Source of the DNA: an uncultured Oscillospiraceae bacterium | Lineage (GTDB): Bacteria; Bacillota; Clostridia; Oscillospirales; Acutalibacteraceae | Reading direction: 5' to 3' | NCBI GenBank assembly: GCA_905193225.1 | Contig: CAJJNV010000034.1 | Location: 1 to 11,858 of the forward strand | DNA: 11,858 nt | In this document: in pieces, positions 1 through 5,977 of the stretch | Layout of the letters: every line of letters starts with the position of its first letter | Numbering within the stretch: position 1 is the stretch's first letter | Made by a program: the position numbers and the translations under genes | The notes under the pieces: model-generated | The model's input: only the letters and a program-made list of their open reading frames with translations | Database searches by the model: none | What the model was told of the DNA's origin: nothing

Positions 1-2
1 CT

Positions 3-1172
3 ATGGTCGTTTGTCTTGCAATGCTGGTGGGTTCGACCTTTGCCTGGTTCACCGACACCGCCACCACCGGCGTCAACAAGATTCAGGCGGGTAATCTGGA
101 TGTTAAACTCATGTACAGTAAAGACGGCGTGGAATGGGCCGAGGCCAACAAGGACACTCCCCTTTTCGACGACAACGCTCTTTGGGAGCCCGGTTATACC
201 CAGTATGTTTATCTTAAAATCGTAAACAACGGCAAACTCGCTCTTAAATATTCCACCGAATTTGCCCACAATTACAGAGAAACTCAGGGCAAAAATGTTC
301 TCGGAAACAAATTTTCTTTAGGCAATTATCTTAAGATAGGTCTTGCAAGCAATGTAACTCCCTTCGAAAACCGTCAGCAGGCCTGGGACGCCATTTCGGC
401 AGTTGAAAAACCCCTTACAAAGGGTGTTCAGCTGACCGACGGGTGGTCGGTACTTAATGGCGGAGAGTCTACCCCCGTTATGGCCGTGGTCATCTATATG
501 CCCACCACAGTCGGCAACGAAGCCAATGCCAAGAGCAAGAGCTGGGCCGCAAAGATCTATGATCTCGGACTTGAGGTTTACGCAACCCAGGCTACCGTTG
601 AGAACGACAGCTTCGATAATATGTATGACGAGAAGGCTGCTACCCGTCTCGGCCGTATTACCACCAACGCAGCCGACCGCGTTATCGATCAGAACACTCA
701 GGGTTCCGGTAAAGACGGCACCATTGAGGTTCTCGGAGGCAAAACCACCATTAACGCCGATGTATATTCCGAATATGCAGAGTTTGAGACCAAGCAGAAC
801 GACGAATGGGTACTTTGGCACGAGGCAGTTGCCGTTTGGGCATCAAAAGGCACAGTCATCATAAACGGCGGCGACTTCAGACAGGTGGGTGTTCCCGCGG
901 ATCACGACGATCACTTCGATCTTATCTACGCCGAAGGGAAAACCGAGAATCCTACAACAGAAATTATAATCAACGGCGGTACCTTTAAGTGTGTAACACC
1001 CAAATGGACTCTTAACTGCAAGGACGGCTCCAATGCCAAGATCACCGTTAAGGGCGGAAGATTCTATCAGTTCGATCCTTCCAACGCCGGTGTCGGCGAG
1101 GGCGAGATAATCGTTCCCGAAGGATATACCGTTGTTAAAGACGGCGACTGGTATGAAGTTAAGGCCGCATAA
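3..1172 (+). CDS. TasA/camelysin-like secreted fibre protein with SipW-type signal and C-terminal beta-helix region (5' partial)
   Basis: Predicted exported surface or biofilm-matrix protein of the TasA/CalY/CotN group. The visible N-terminus (AMLVGSTFAWFTDTATTG, then N-x-IQAGNLDV) is the signature of signal peptides cut by the SipW-type signal peptidase, with cleavage expected near the AWFTD motif. Residues about 30-205 carry further TasA-like marks: LWEPGYTQYVYLKIVNNGKLALKY at 60-83 and LGLEVYATQATVENDSFD at 188-205, here read as two short motifs. Residues about 238-389 hold repeated I-x-I-N-G-G-x-F strands (IEVLGGKTTI, VIINGGDF, IIINGGTF, ITVKGGRF) that look like a right-handed beta-helix, ending in VPEGYTVVKDGDWYEV. 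The frame is open to the left edge, and the Met at base 3 lacks the Lys/Arg n-region a signal peptide needs, so the true start is upstream. Family assignment is firm; fibre formation and partner are inferred, and no sipW gene is in view. Confidence 0.85.
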   Translation: MVVCLAMLVGSTFAWFTDTATTGVNKIQAGNLDVKLMYSKDGVEWAEANKDTPLFDDNALWEPGYTQYVYLKIVNNGKLALKYSTEFAHNYRETQGKNVLGNKFSLGNYLKIGLASNVTPFENRQQAWDAISAVEKPLTKGVQLTDGWSVLNGGESTPVMAVVIYMPTTVGNEANAKSKSWAAKIYDLGLEVYATQATVENDSFDNMYDEKAATRLGRITTNAADRVIDQNTQGSGKDGTIEVLGGKTTINADVYSEYAEFETKQNDEWVLWHEAVAVWASKGTVIINGGDFRQVGVPADHDDHFDLIYAEGKTENPTTEIIINGGTFKCVTPKWTLNCKDGSNAKITVKGGRFYQFDPSNAGVGEGEIIVPEGYTVVKDGDWYEVKAA

Positions 1173-1203
1173 CAGGGCGCAACAGCAAAGCATAAAACAA
1201 AAC

Positions 1204-1238
1204 AGGAGGTCGGATAAAAATCCGGCCTTCTTTTTTTT
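1204..1238 (+). terminator. Intrinsic terminator of the TasA-like gene
   Basis: Stem AGGTCGGAT (1207-1215), AAAA loop, ATCCGGCCT (1220-1228), with one U-G pair, extended by G1205-C1230 and G1206-U1229. It is followed by a run of eight T (1231-1238). It begins about 32 bases after the stop codon. Confidence 0.9.
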
Positions 1239-1279
1239 GCGGGAAAGCGGGAAATCGGTCATATGCGGCTATAACATTA

Positions 1280-1497
1280 TGATGCACAAAGGCTTGAAAG
1301 GGCGGCTGTGCAAGGCTGCAGGCGCTGAGGCGGTCAGCGCAGCTGACACGGAGGGAGGCACCGATGAAAGGTGAGCGCGGCATTTAAAAAGCGGCTTTAT
1401 TTTATCGTCAAGGCTGCGGGTTTTCGCTCCCTCCGGTCTCGGCCGTGCCGAGACGCTTCAGCGGTAGGACGGGATATGCTTTAGGCCGTGATGCAGG
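1280..1497 (+). repeat. Structured intergenic repeat, copy 1 (candidate RNA element)
   Basis: No coding potential is seen. A 9-bp long-range helix pairs CGGAGGGAG (1349-1357) with CTCCCTCCG (1427-1435) across 69 nt. It is followed at once by a hairpin, GTCTCGGC (1436-1443), loop CGT, GCCGAGAC (1447-1454), and then by CAGCGGTAGG (1459-1468). Upstream there is a hairpin GTCAGC-GCA-GCTGAC (1333-1347). Inside the long helix lie TTTAAAAAG (1383-1391) and GGCTGCGGG (1412-1420). The same landmarks, with compensatory base changes, occur near 5706-5855. The outer limits are uncertain: they were set by a TGATGCA direct repeat at 1280 and 1489. Strand is also uncertain; plus is used because both copies point that way. 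Confidence 0.6.
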
Positions 1498-1500
1498 CGC

Positions 1501-1540
1501 AAAAAAGCCGCCGCAATCCTCGATGGGCTGCGGCGGCTTA
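1501..1540 (-). terminator. Intrinsic terminator of the WYL regulator gene
   Basis: Read on the minus strand, GCCGCCGCA pairs perfectly with TGCGGCGGC (plus-strand 1529-1537 with 1507-1515) around a 13-nt loop and is followed by six T. A GAATAAAC motif (plus 1543-1550) sits just before the stem, as in two other minus-strand terminators of this window. It begins about 90 bases after the WYL stop codon. Confidence 0.88.
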
Positions 1541-1583
1541 GCGTTTATTCGATTGTGTCAGCGTAATGTTGACGGTTTTTCTT

Positions 1584-1600
1584 TAAAACGACACGTTTTA
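1584..1600. repeat. Short perfect inverted repeat in the 3' region of the WYL gene
   Basis: TAAAACG-ACA-CGTTTTA is a 7-bp perfect inverted repeat with a 3-nt centre, 31 bases past the WYL stop. It may be a weak hairpin helping 3'-end formation. No further role is supported. Confidence 0.35.
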
Positions 1601-1631
1601 GGAAAGGGCTTATAAAGATTCTGTCACTTCA

Positions 1632-2639
1632 TTATTCCTTATGGTTGTATATGTTATATATTCTTTCGACCGTTTGCTTTACCGATTCACGAAGCTCTGC
1701 AGGGCGGAGCACCTCCACCGCATCGCCGAAGGCAATAATATCGGCCACAAGGCCCTCGCTCTGAGCCACCCTTACCTTAAAGGAAAACCACTGCTCGTCT
1801 GCGGGGCGTATGCGTATATCGTCGCCGAATCGGTCAAACATCTGCTCAAGCATCTCGTTTTTGCATTTTATCTCCACCGTTTCGGTCTTTCCGCCGAAGG
1901 CGTTGGATATTTTGCGGGCATAGTCGGCCACGTCAAAGGTGTTTTTATATTCCGACACCTCCTCAAAGCTGCGGGCGGGTCGGTTTGTTATCTCGGCCGA
2001 TTTTATGCGGTCGAGGCGCAGGTGCATAAGGTTGTCGTACTTTTCGTTGTTGCCGATGAGATAATACCTGTCATCCTCCCACAAAAGAGCGTATGGGCTG
2101 ACGGTAAATTCCTTGGACTCGGTTATGACCTTGCCCTTTTCCCCTGCCTTGCGGCGGCGATAGGTGCAGTGTATCTTTTTCTTTGCGGCAATGGCCCGCT
2201 GAATTTTGTCGATGTTATAGTATATTTCTTCGTTCTTTTCCTTTTTGCGGTTTTCAATAAAGAGCTGGCTCTTGATTTCGGTCCCCTGGCTTTCGCTGAG
2301 ACTCCTGCAGAGGTTTTCGACCAGCTCGCGGCTCTTTTGTCCGGTAATAAATTCGGCCGAAAGCACGGCATCACAGAGCAGGCGTATCTCCACCGGATCC
2401 CAGTCCCGGGAGACAAGATAAAATCCGCTTTTTGTCGAACGGGTCTTTAAAATATCCATTCCGAAATCTGAAAGCTCCCTTATATCGGCGCAGACCGACT
2501 TTCTTTCGGCCGATATACCCCTTTTCTGAAGCTCGGCAACGATTTCTTCGGCCATAAGAGGGTGATATTCGTCGGTCTTTTTCATTAAAATGTCTGCTAT
2601 GCAAAGCAGTTTTTGCTTTGGGGATGATCTTTCGGCCAT
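1632..2639 (-). CDS. WYL-domain transcriptional regulator (YafY/DeoR-like helix-turn-helix)
   Basis: A 335-residue cytoplasmic regulator with the usual three-part build. Residues about 5-75 are a winged helix-turn-helix (LLCIADILMKKTDEYHPLMA, then ERKSVCADIRELSDFGMDI). Residues about 138-215 are the WYL domain, with its core written as RYYLIG at 191-196 (Tyr replacing the signature Trp) and the conserved HLRLDRI at 206-212. Residues about 250-330 fit the C-terminal WCX extension. Known WYL proteins bind nucleic-acid or nucleotide ligands and act as repressors or activators; the target here is unknown. The ATG at 2639 is well placed behind GGAGG with a 7-nt spacer. The gene is monocistronic, converges on the TasA-like gene and ends in its own terminator. 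Palindromes in its leader suggest autoregulation (inference). No defence or phage genes lie next to it. Confidence 0.9.
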   Translation of the reverse strand: MAERSSPKQKLLCIADILMKKTDEYHPLMAEEIVAELQKRGISAERKSVCADIRELSDFGMDILKTRSTKSGFYLVSRDWDPVEIRLLCDAVLSAEFITGQKSRELVENLCRSLSESQGTEIKSQLFIENRKKEKNEEIYYNIDKIQRAIAAKKKIHCTYRRRKAGEKGKVITESKEFTVSPYALLWEDDRYYLIGNNEKYDNLMHLRLDRIKSAEITNRPARSFEEVSEYKNTFDVADYARKISNAFGGKTETVEIKCKNEMLEQMFDRFGDDIRIRPADEQWFSFKVRVAQSEGLVADIIAFGDAVEVLRPAELRESVKQTVERIYNIYNHKE

Positions 2640-2660
2640 ATCTATACCTCCTGAAAATAA

Positions 2661-2684
2661 TTTGCATCAATAAAACGATGCAAA
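2661..2684. promoter_or_regulatory. Palindrome ahead of the WYL gene, candidate operator or leader hairpin
   Basis: TTTGCATC (2661-2668) and GATGCAAA (2677-2684) form a perfect 8-bp inverted repeat with an 8-nt centre, only a few bases upstream of the WYL ribosome binding site. A third GATG half-site lies at 2691-2694. This fits an operator for a dimeric regulator, possibly the WYL protein itself, or a hairpin limiting translation. There is no direct evidence for either. Confidence 0.45.
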
Positions 2685-2704
2685 CAAACCGATGTAACAC
2701 AAGA

Positions 2705-2736
2705 GCGAATTTCAAAACTCAAGTTTCAAAATTCGC
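2705..2736 (-). other. Strong leader/intergenic hairpin on the minus-strand RNA
   Basis: Plus-strand GCGAATTT (2705-2712) is complementary to AAATTCGC (2729-2736), and inside it AAACT (2715-2719) pairs with AGTTT (2722-2726). The two dinucleotides between the helices give C/A mismatches on the plus strand but G-U wobbles on the minus strand. The minus RNA therefore forms one 15-bp stem, so the structure probably acts in minus-strand RNA. It lies after the phosphoglycosyl transferase stop and inside the likely WYL leader. It lacks a T-run, so a standard terminator is unlikely; an operon-end stabiliser or a leader regulator is possible. Confidence 0.5.
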
Positions 2737-2752
2737 CCGTGGGTATTTGTGT

Positions 2753-2758
2753 ATTATA
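2753..2758 (-). promoter_or_regulatory. Probable -10 box of the WYL gene
   Basis: Minus-strand TATAAT is a perfect -10 hexamer about 114 bases upstream of the WYL start codon. No good -35 is seen at 16-18 bp (the region reads TGTGTT), so the promoter may be activator-dependent or weak. Read-through from the operon upstream is also possible. Confidence 0.45.
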
Positions 2759-2809
2759 CTGCTGTCCGCCGCACCAACACAGTGCCCAGTTATCTCTTCG
2801 GTGCTTGAG

Positions 2810-3499
2810 TCATCTCTTGAAAACGCAAACAGCGGTTTTGCAAAGTATCTTAAGGTCGAGAGCGACCGAAAAATCCCGTGTGTATTCGAGGTTTATGGCC
2901 ATCTTATCGGGCAGTATCTTTTCGATATAATATCTTTCGGGATCCTGCTTGTCCTTCAGCATTTCGTTTTCGCAGCTGTATTTAAGGCTTGAGCTGCCGG
3001 TCACACCGGGCCGCAGAAGGAGCGTTGCCATCATCTCGGGCGTATACTTGTCCACATACCTTTTAACCTCGGGGCGGGTGCCTACAAGGCTCATATCCCC
3101 CTTTAAAATGTTTATCATTTGGGGAAGCTCGTCTACACTGGTCTTTCTCAGCACATAGCCCACCCTTGTTATTCTCGGGTCTCTCCCGCCGACCGTTATT
3201 TGGGTCCCCGCCTTGTCGGCGTTAACAATCATGGTGCGGAACTTTATTATTTTAAAGGGCTTGCCGTTTTTGCCCACACGCTCCTGCAGGTAAAAAACAG
3301 GCCCCTTTGACCCGATCGCAACACACAAAGCGGCTATGAGCAGCACAGGCGACAAAATTATCAGCACGACGGCAGCCACAAAAATATCGAAAGCACGCTT
3401 TAAAAAGAGCTGAAAACTCTTTTTTTTCAGCGACTCGAAATAAGGTCTGACCTCGGGCAACCTGACGCACTCGGGCAGATTTTCAAACTGTTTTATCAC
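2810..3499 (-). CDS. Monotopic phosphoglycosyl transferase (PglC/WcaJ-type bacterial sugar transferase)
   Basis: A 229-residue membrane enzyme that moves a sugar-1-phosphate from a UDP-sugar to undecaprenyl phosphate, the first membrane step of surface glycan assembly. A basic segment (KKKSFQLFLKRAFDIF, 25-40) leads into one hydrophobic segment (about 40-63). That segment contains the Ser50-Pro51 break which makes the re-entrant helix of monotopic family members. The catalytic Asp-Glu dyad is D123-E124 in KTSVDELPQ, followed by the conserved LKGDMSLVGTRPE (132-144) and LRPGVTG (162-168). The length is that of the minimal, PglC-like form without the extra WbaP/WcaJ membrane domain. The start is GTG at 3499, with AAAGGGGG 6 nt upstream and only 12 bases after the preceding stop, so it is cotranscribed and probably translationally coupled with the dehydratase gene. 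The exact sugar cannot be read from sequence. Confidence 0.92.
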   Translation of the reverse strand: MIKQFENLPECVRLPEVRPYFESLKKKSFQLFLKRAFDIFVAAVVLIILSPVLLIAALCVAIGSKGPVFYLQERVGKNGKPFKIIKFRTMIVNADKAGTQITVGGRDPRITRVGYVLRKTSVDELPQMINILKGDMSLVGTRPEVKRYVDKYTPEMMATLLLRPGVTGSSSLKYSCENEMLKDKQDPERYYIEKILPDKMAINLEYTRDFSVALDLKILCKTAVCVFKR

Positions 3500-3511
3500 T
3501 GATATCCCCCT

Positions 3512-5389
3512 TTAGGACTTGTGGTCGAAGGTGGGGACAAGCTTTTTAACCAGTCCGAACATATGGCTGATGTCCTCGTCCCTTACGGCGGCCTCAAGAT
3601 CCTTTATGGTTGCCGCAAGCTTGAAATCGTCGAAGGGCATAGGCTTCATTATCATAATCTTTTTGTTGGTCGTGTGGTCGACATCCTCGTCGGCAAGGCT
3701 TATTTCCTCGAACAGCTTTTCGCCGGGACGAAGGCCGGTATAAATGATCTTAATGTCCTTGTCGGGCTCAAATCCCGAAAGGCGAATCATATCCTTTGCA
3801 AGGTCGCTTATGAGAACCGGCTGTCCCATATCAAGAACAAAAATCTCCCCGCCCTTTGCCATTGCGCCGGCCTCAAGCACCAGCTGACAGGCCTCGGGAA
3901 TGGTCATAAAGTAACGGCGCATATCGGGATGGGTAACGGTTACGGGGCCGCCCTTGGCAATCTGGTCGCGGAAGAAGGGCACAACGCTGCCGTTTGAGCC
4001 GAGCACATTGCCGAATCTCACAGCGGCAAAATCGGTATCGGATACCGTATCCATCATCTGCATTACAAGCTCGGTTATACGCTTTGAAGCGCCCATAATG
4101 TTGGTGGGGTTGACCGCCTTGTCGGTGGAGATGGTGATGAATTTCTTAACCTTATGCATAACCGCTACCTGGCAGACGTTTATGGTGCCCATAACGTTGT
4201 TTTTGATGGCCTCGCGGGGGTTTATTTCCATCATGGGAACGTGTTTATGGGCGGCGGCATGGAAAACTATCTCGGGGTTGAATTCGTCGAAAATTTCGGT
4301 CATTCTTTCCCTTTCCCTGATAGAGCCCAGCCTTACAACAAACTTTCCGGCATATTTTTCCTTAAACTCGTTGTCGACGAAAAAGAGTCCGTTTTCGTTG
4401 AAATCCACAACCACAAGCTGTTTACATCCGAAACGCAGCACCTGACGGCATATCTCGCTTCCGATAGATCCGGCGCCGCCTGTTACCAGCACCACCCGGT
4501 TCTTTATAAAGTTTTCCACCACTTCCATGTTGAGGGAAACGCTGTTTCGGTGGAGCAGCTGTTCGAGATTTATCTCCCGCATAACCATATTCTTCGGCTC
4601 GCTGTCCGATTCCTCGATGGTGCCGAAGCGGCGGGTACGGCAATGATATTTTTTGCAGACATCAAGTATGTCGAGAATGGTTTCTCTCTCGGCCGTGGGA
4701 ATGGCGATTATGACCTGCTTAACGCCGTATTTTACAATGGTTTCATCCAGCTTTTCCTTACCGCCGACGATCTTTACCCGTTCGATCTTTCGTCCGTGGA
4801 GGGAAACATCGTCGTCGATAAAGGCCACCACTCGCATATCGGTTTCGGAATGGCCGTTTATCTTTTTAAGAAGATATGTGCCGGTTTCGCCTGCACCGTA
4901 TATTATGACCGGATCGGCGGTTTTGCTTTTAAGACTTGTCTCCTTGAGGACGTCAAAGAATCTGCCGCAGCCGCGCCCGATAACCGAAAGGATTATGAGC
5001 GACATACCGATTATGAGATATGCCGTGGGAGGCAAAAATCCCGTGCTGTCGGCGGCGTCGGGATTGCGCAGCATATAGATGTGGCGGGCGGCCGTATCTC
5101 CGATGACCACAACGCCCATTGTTATGAGCACCGATACTCCCTGATGGATTATGTCGGAAAAGCCGATGGCTCTGAGCACTCGGTTATAGCATCCGCAGAT
5201 GGTATTTGCCACAATGACCACCGCCGAAAGAGCGACGATAAAAAGCAGGCGGTTGTGTTCGTAATAGGGCGGAATCTGGTAAAAGCTCCAGAAGGTTTGG
5301 GTAATGGCCAAAGTGACCGATATGGCGACCGATATTATGTCCCATATAATAAGGCTCGCCGAAGGGAGAATTCCCTTGATTTTTTTCAT
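3512..5389 (-). CDS. Membrane-bound UDP-sugar 4,6-dehydratase (CapD/PglF/WbpM family polysaccharide biosynthesis protein)
   Basis: A 625-residue enzyme expected to convert a UDP-HexNAc (typically UDP-GlcNAc) to its 4-keto-6-deoxy form for surface glycan synthesis. Residues about 10-140 hold four hydrophobic segments. Residues about 160-255 are a Rossmann-type domain (VIIYGAGETGTYLL at 161-174). Residues about 297-600 are the extended SDR catalytic domain: NAD-binding TGGAGSIGSE (303-312), HAAAHKHVPMME (377-388), and STDKAVNPTN-IMGASKR (421-437). M432 and K436 give the Ser/Thr-Met-Lys arrangement typical of WbpM/PglF, with Met replacing the usual Tyr. GNVLGSNGSVVPFF and HPDMRRYFMTIPEA are also conserved. 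ATG start with GGAG 10 nt upstream. First gene of a two-gene operon with the phosphoglycosyl transferase. No aminotransferase, acetyltransferase or flippase is adjacent, so the final sugar is unknown. Confidence 0.93.
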   Translation of the reverse strand: MKKIKGILPSASLIIWDIISVAISVTLAITQTFWSFYQIPPYYEHNRLLFIVALSAVVIVANTICGCYNRVLRAIGFSDIIHQGVSVLITMGVVVIGDTAARHIYMLRNPDAADSTGFLPPTAYLIIGMSLIILSVIGRGCGRFFDVLKETSLKSKTADPVIIYGAGETGTYLLKKINGHSETDMRVVAFIDDDVSLHGRKIERVKIVGGKEKLDETIVKYGVKQVIIAIPTAERETILDILDVCKKYHCRTRRFGTIEESDSEPKNMVMREINLEQLLHRNSVSLNMEVVENFIKNRVVLVTGGAGSIGSEICRQVLRFGCKQLVVVDFNENGLFFVDNEFKEKYAGKFVVRLGSIRERERMTEIFDEFNPEIVFHAAAHKHVPMMEINPREAIKNNVMGTINVCQVAVMHKVKKFITISTDKAVNPTNIMGASKRITELVMQMMDTVSDTDFAAVRFGNVLGSNGSVVPFFRDQIAKGGPVTVTHPDMRRYFMTIPEACQLVLEAGAMAKGGEIFVLDMGQPVLISDLAKDMIRLSGFEPDKDIKIIYTGLRPGEKLFEEISLADEDVDHTTNKKIMIMKPMPFDDFKLAATIKDLEAAVRDEDISHMFGLVKKLVPTFDHKS

Positions 5390-5424
5390 TGTTTTTCAGC
5401 TCCGATATTTTAAATGTCCGAAAA

Positions 5425-5442
5425 TTCGACCTTTTTGTCGAA
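5425..5442. promoter_or_regulatory. Inverted repeat in the leader of the dehydratase operon
   Basis: TTCGAC-CTTTTT-GTCGAA is a 6-bp perfect inverted repeat roughly 25-40 bases downstream of the predicted transcription start. On the minus strand the stem is followed by TTTT, so it could be an operator or a weak attenuator. The evidence is limited to the symmetry. Confidence 0.3.
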
Positions 5443-5453
5443 ACGGCGCAGAT

Positions 5454-5514
5454 ATACCAATTAGCATAGCCATTATACGATTCTCGGGGGCGAATGTCAA
5501 CAATATTTTGGTAT
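5454..5514 (-). promoter_or_regulatory. Consensus sigma-A promoter of the dehydratase-transferase operon, flanked by inverted heptamers
   Basis: On the minus strand, TTGACA (5495-5500), a 17-bp spacer and TATAAT (5472-5477) match the sigma-A/sigma-70 consensus perfectly. Transcription should start near 5465, giving a leader of about 75 nt. The heptamers ATACCAA (5454-5460) and TTGGTAT (5508-5514) flank the promoter as an inverted pair 54 bp apart, close to five helical turns. They may be operator half-sites (inference). Confidence 0.88.
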
Positions 5515-5569
5515 CAATGCTGTTACCTTCCTGTCAAATCGTCGGTTTTCTGCGGGTTTTGCTTCTTTT

Positions 5570-5618
5570 AAAAATAAAAAACGGAAGATCGGCAGGATGC
5601 TTACTTCCGTTTTATTTT
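5570..5618. terminator. Bidirectional intrinsic-terminator-like hairpin
   Basis: AAAACGGAAG (5578-5587) pairs perfectly with CTTCCGTTTT (5604-5613) around a 16-nt loop. The minus strand continues as TTTTTTATTTTT, and the plus strand ends in TTTTATTTT. It lies upstream of the operon promoter, so it cannot attenuate that operon. It would stop read-through from the GH36 side, or end a transcript of the structured repeat at 5672-5886. Confidence 0.7.
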
Positions 5619-5671
5619 ACATTGTTTTTACTTTTTGCGCTTTTTGTTAGAACTTGCAAACGTCTGATGTA

Positions 5672-5886
5672 GTTATGCGTAGTTTTGCAGGCAGTGGGTT
5701 AAAGGAGCTGAGGTAAGGCGGTGCAAGCATACTTTAGGGCGGGCTTTTAGCAAAAACGAGGCTGCGTTTAAAAAGAACTGCTTTGCCGCTTTTGCAGGGT
5801 TGCGGGACTCTGCGCCCTCGGGTCCCGGTTTTGCCGGGACTGCCTCAGCGGTAGGGATAAAAGCCGCTGCGCTGCGTTATGCACAG
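5672..5886 (+). repeat. Structured intergenic repeat, copy 2 (candidate RNA element)
   Basis: Diverged copy of the element at 1280-1497. AGGGCG (5736-5741) pairs with CGCCCT (5813-5818) across 71 nt. Next comes hairpin GTCCCGG (5822-5828), loop TTTTG, CCGGGAC (5834-5840), then the identical CAGCGGTAGG (5846-5855). TTTAAAAAG (5767-5775) and GGTTGCGGG (5798-5806) sit at matching offsets. Compared with copy 1, pair T1428-A1356 becomes G5814-C5740, and pair T1439-A1451 becomes C5825-G5837, so pairing is kept while sequence changes. The boundaries are tentative, set by GTTATGC at 5672 and 5876. No coding potential is seen. Confidence 0.6.
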
Positions 5887-5894
5887 AGGTTTTA

Positions 5895-5918
5895 AAAATG
5901 TTTCACGTGAAACATTTT
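5895..5918. promoter_or_regulatory. parS-type centromere site (predicted ParB binding)
   Basis: The core TGTTTCACGTGAAACA (5899-5914) equals the chromosomal parS consensus known from ParB systems (TGTTNCACGTGAAACA in Bacillus). It sits inside a 24-bp perfect palindrome with AAAA/TTTT arms. It is intergenic, between a structured repeat and the GH36 terminator. ParB loads at such sites to organise and segregate the origin region. No parA/parB gene is in the window. Confidence 0.85.
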
Positions 5919-5977
5919 GGTTTATTAAGGTGCGTTAAGGCGCATAAAACAAGGCGATTCAGCATTTGCTGCCACAC

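Noticed and set aside
3..20. ATG at base 3 as the real start of the TasA-like protein
   Set aside because: The resulting signal peptide would lack a positively charged n-region and the frame is open to the window edge, so the gene is most likely cut by the left boundary.
318..821. Minus-strand open frame of 167 codons within the TasA-like gene
   Set aside because: It is antisense to a well-supported family member and has no recognisable domain.
1641..2450. Plus-strand open frame of 269 codons opposite the WYL gene
   Set aside because: The minus-strand frame encodes a complete WYL regulator with a good ribosome binding site; the opposite frame has no recognisable features.
4154..5413. Long plus-strand open frame (419 codons) opposite the dehydratase gene
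   Set aside because: The minus-strand protein here has full family motifs and a consensus promoter; the plus-strand product shows no recognisable domain and is a composition artefact.
5570..5618. Hairpin as an attenuator of the dehydratase operon
   Set aside because: The operon promoter at 5472-5500 lies downstream of it on the minus strand, so the hairpin is not in that operon's leader.
5925..5944. Tandem 10-mer TTAAGGTGCG/TTAAGGCGCA beside parS as an iteron
   Set aside because: There are only two imperfect units and no replication gene or AT-rich unwinding region, so an origin is not supported.
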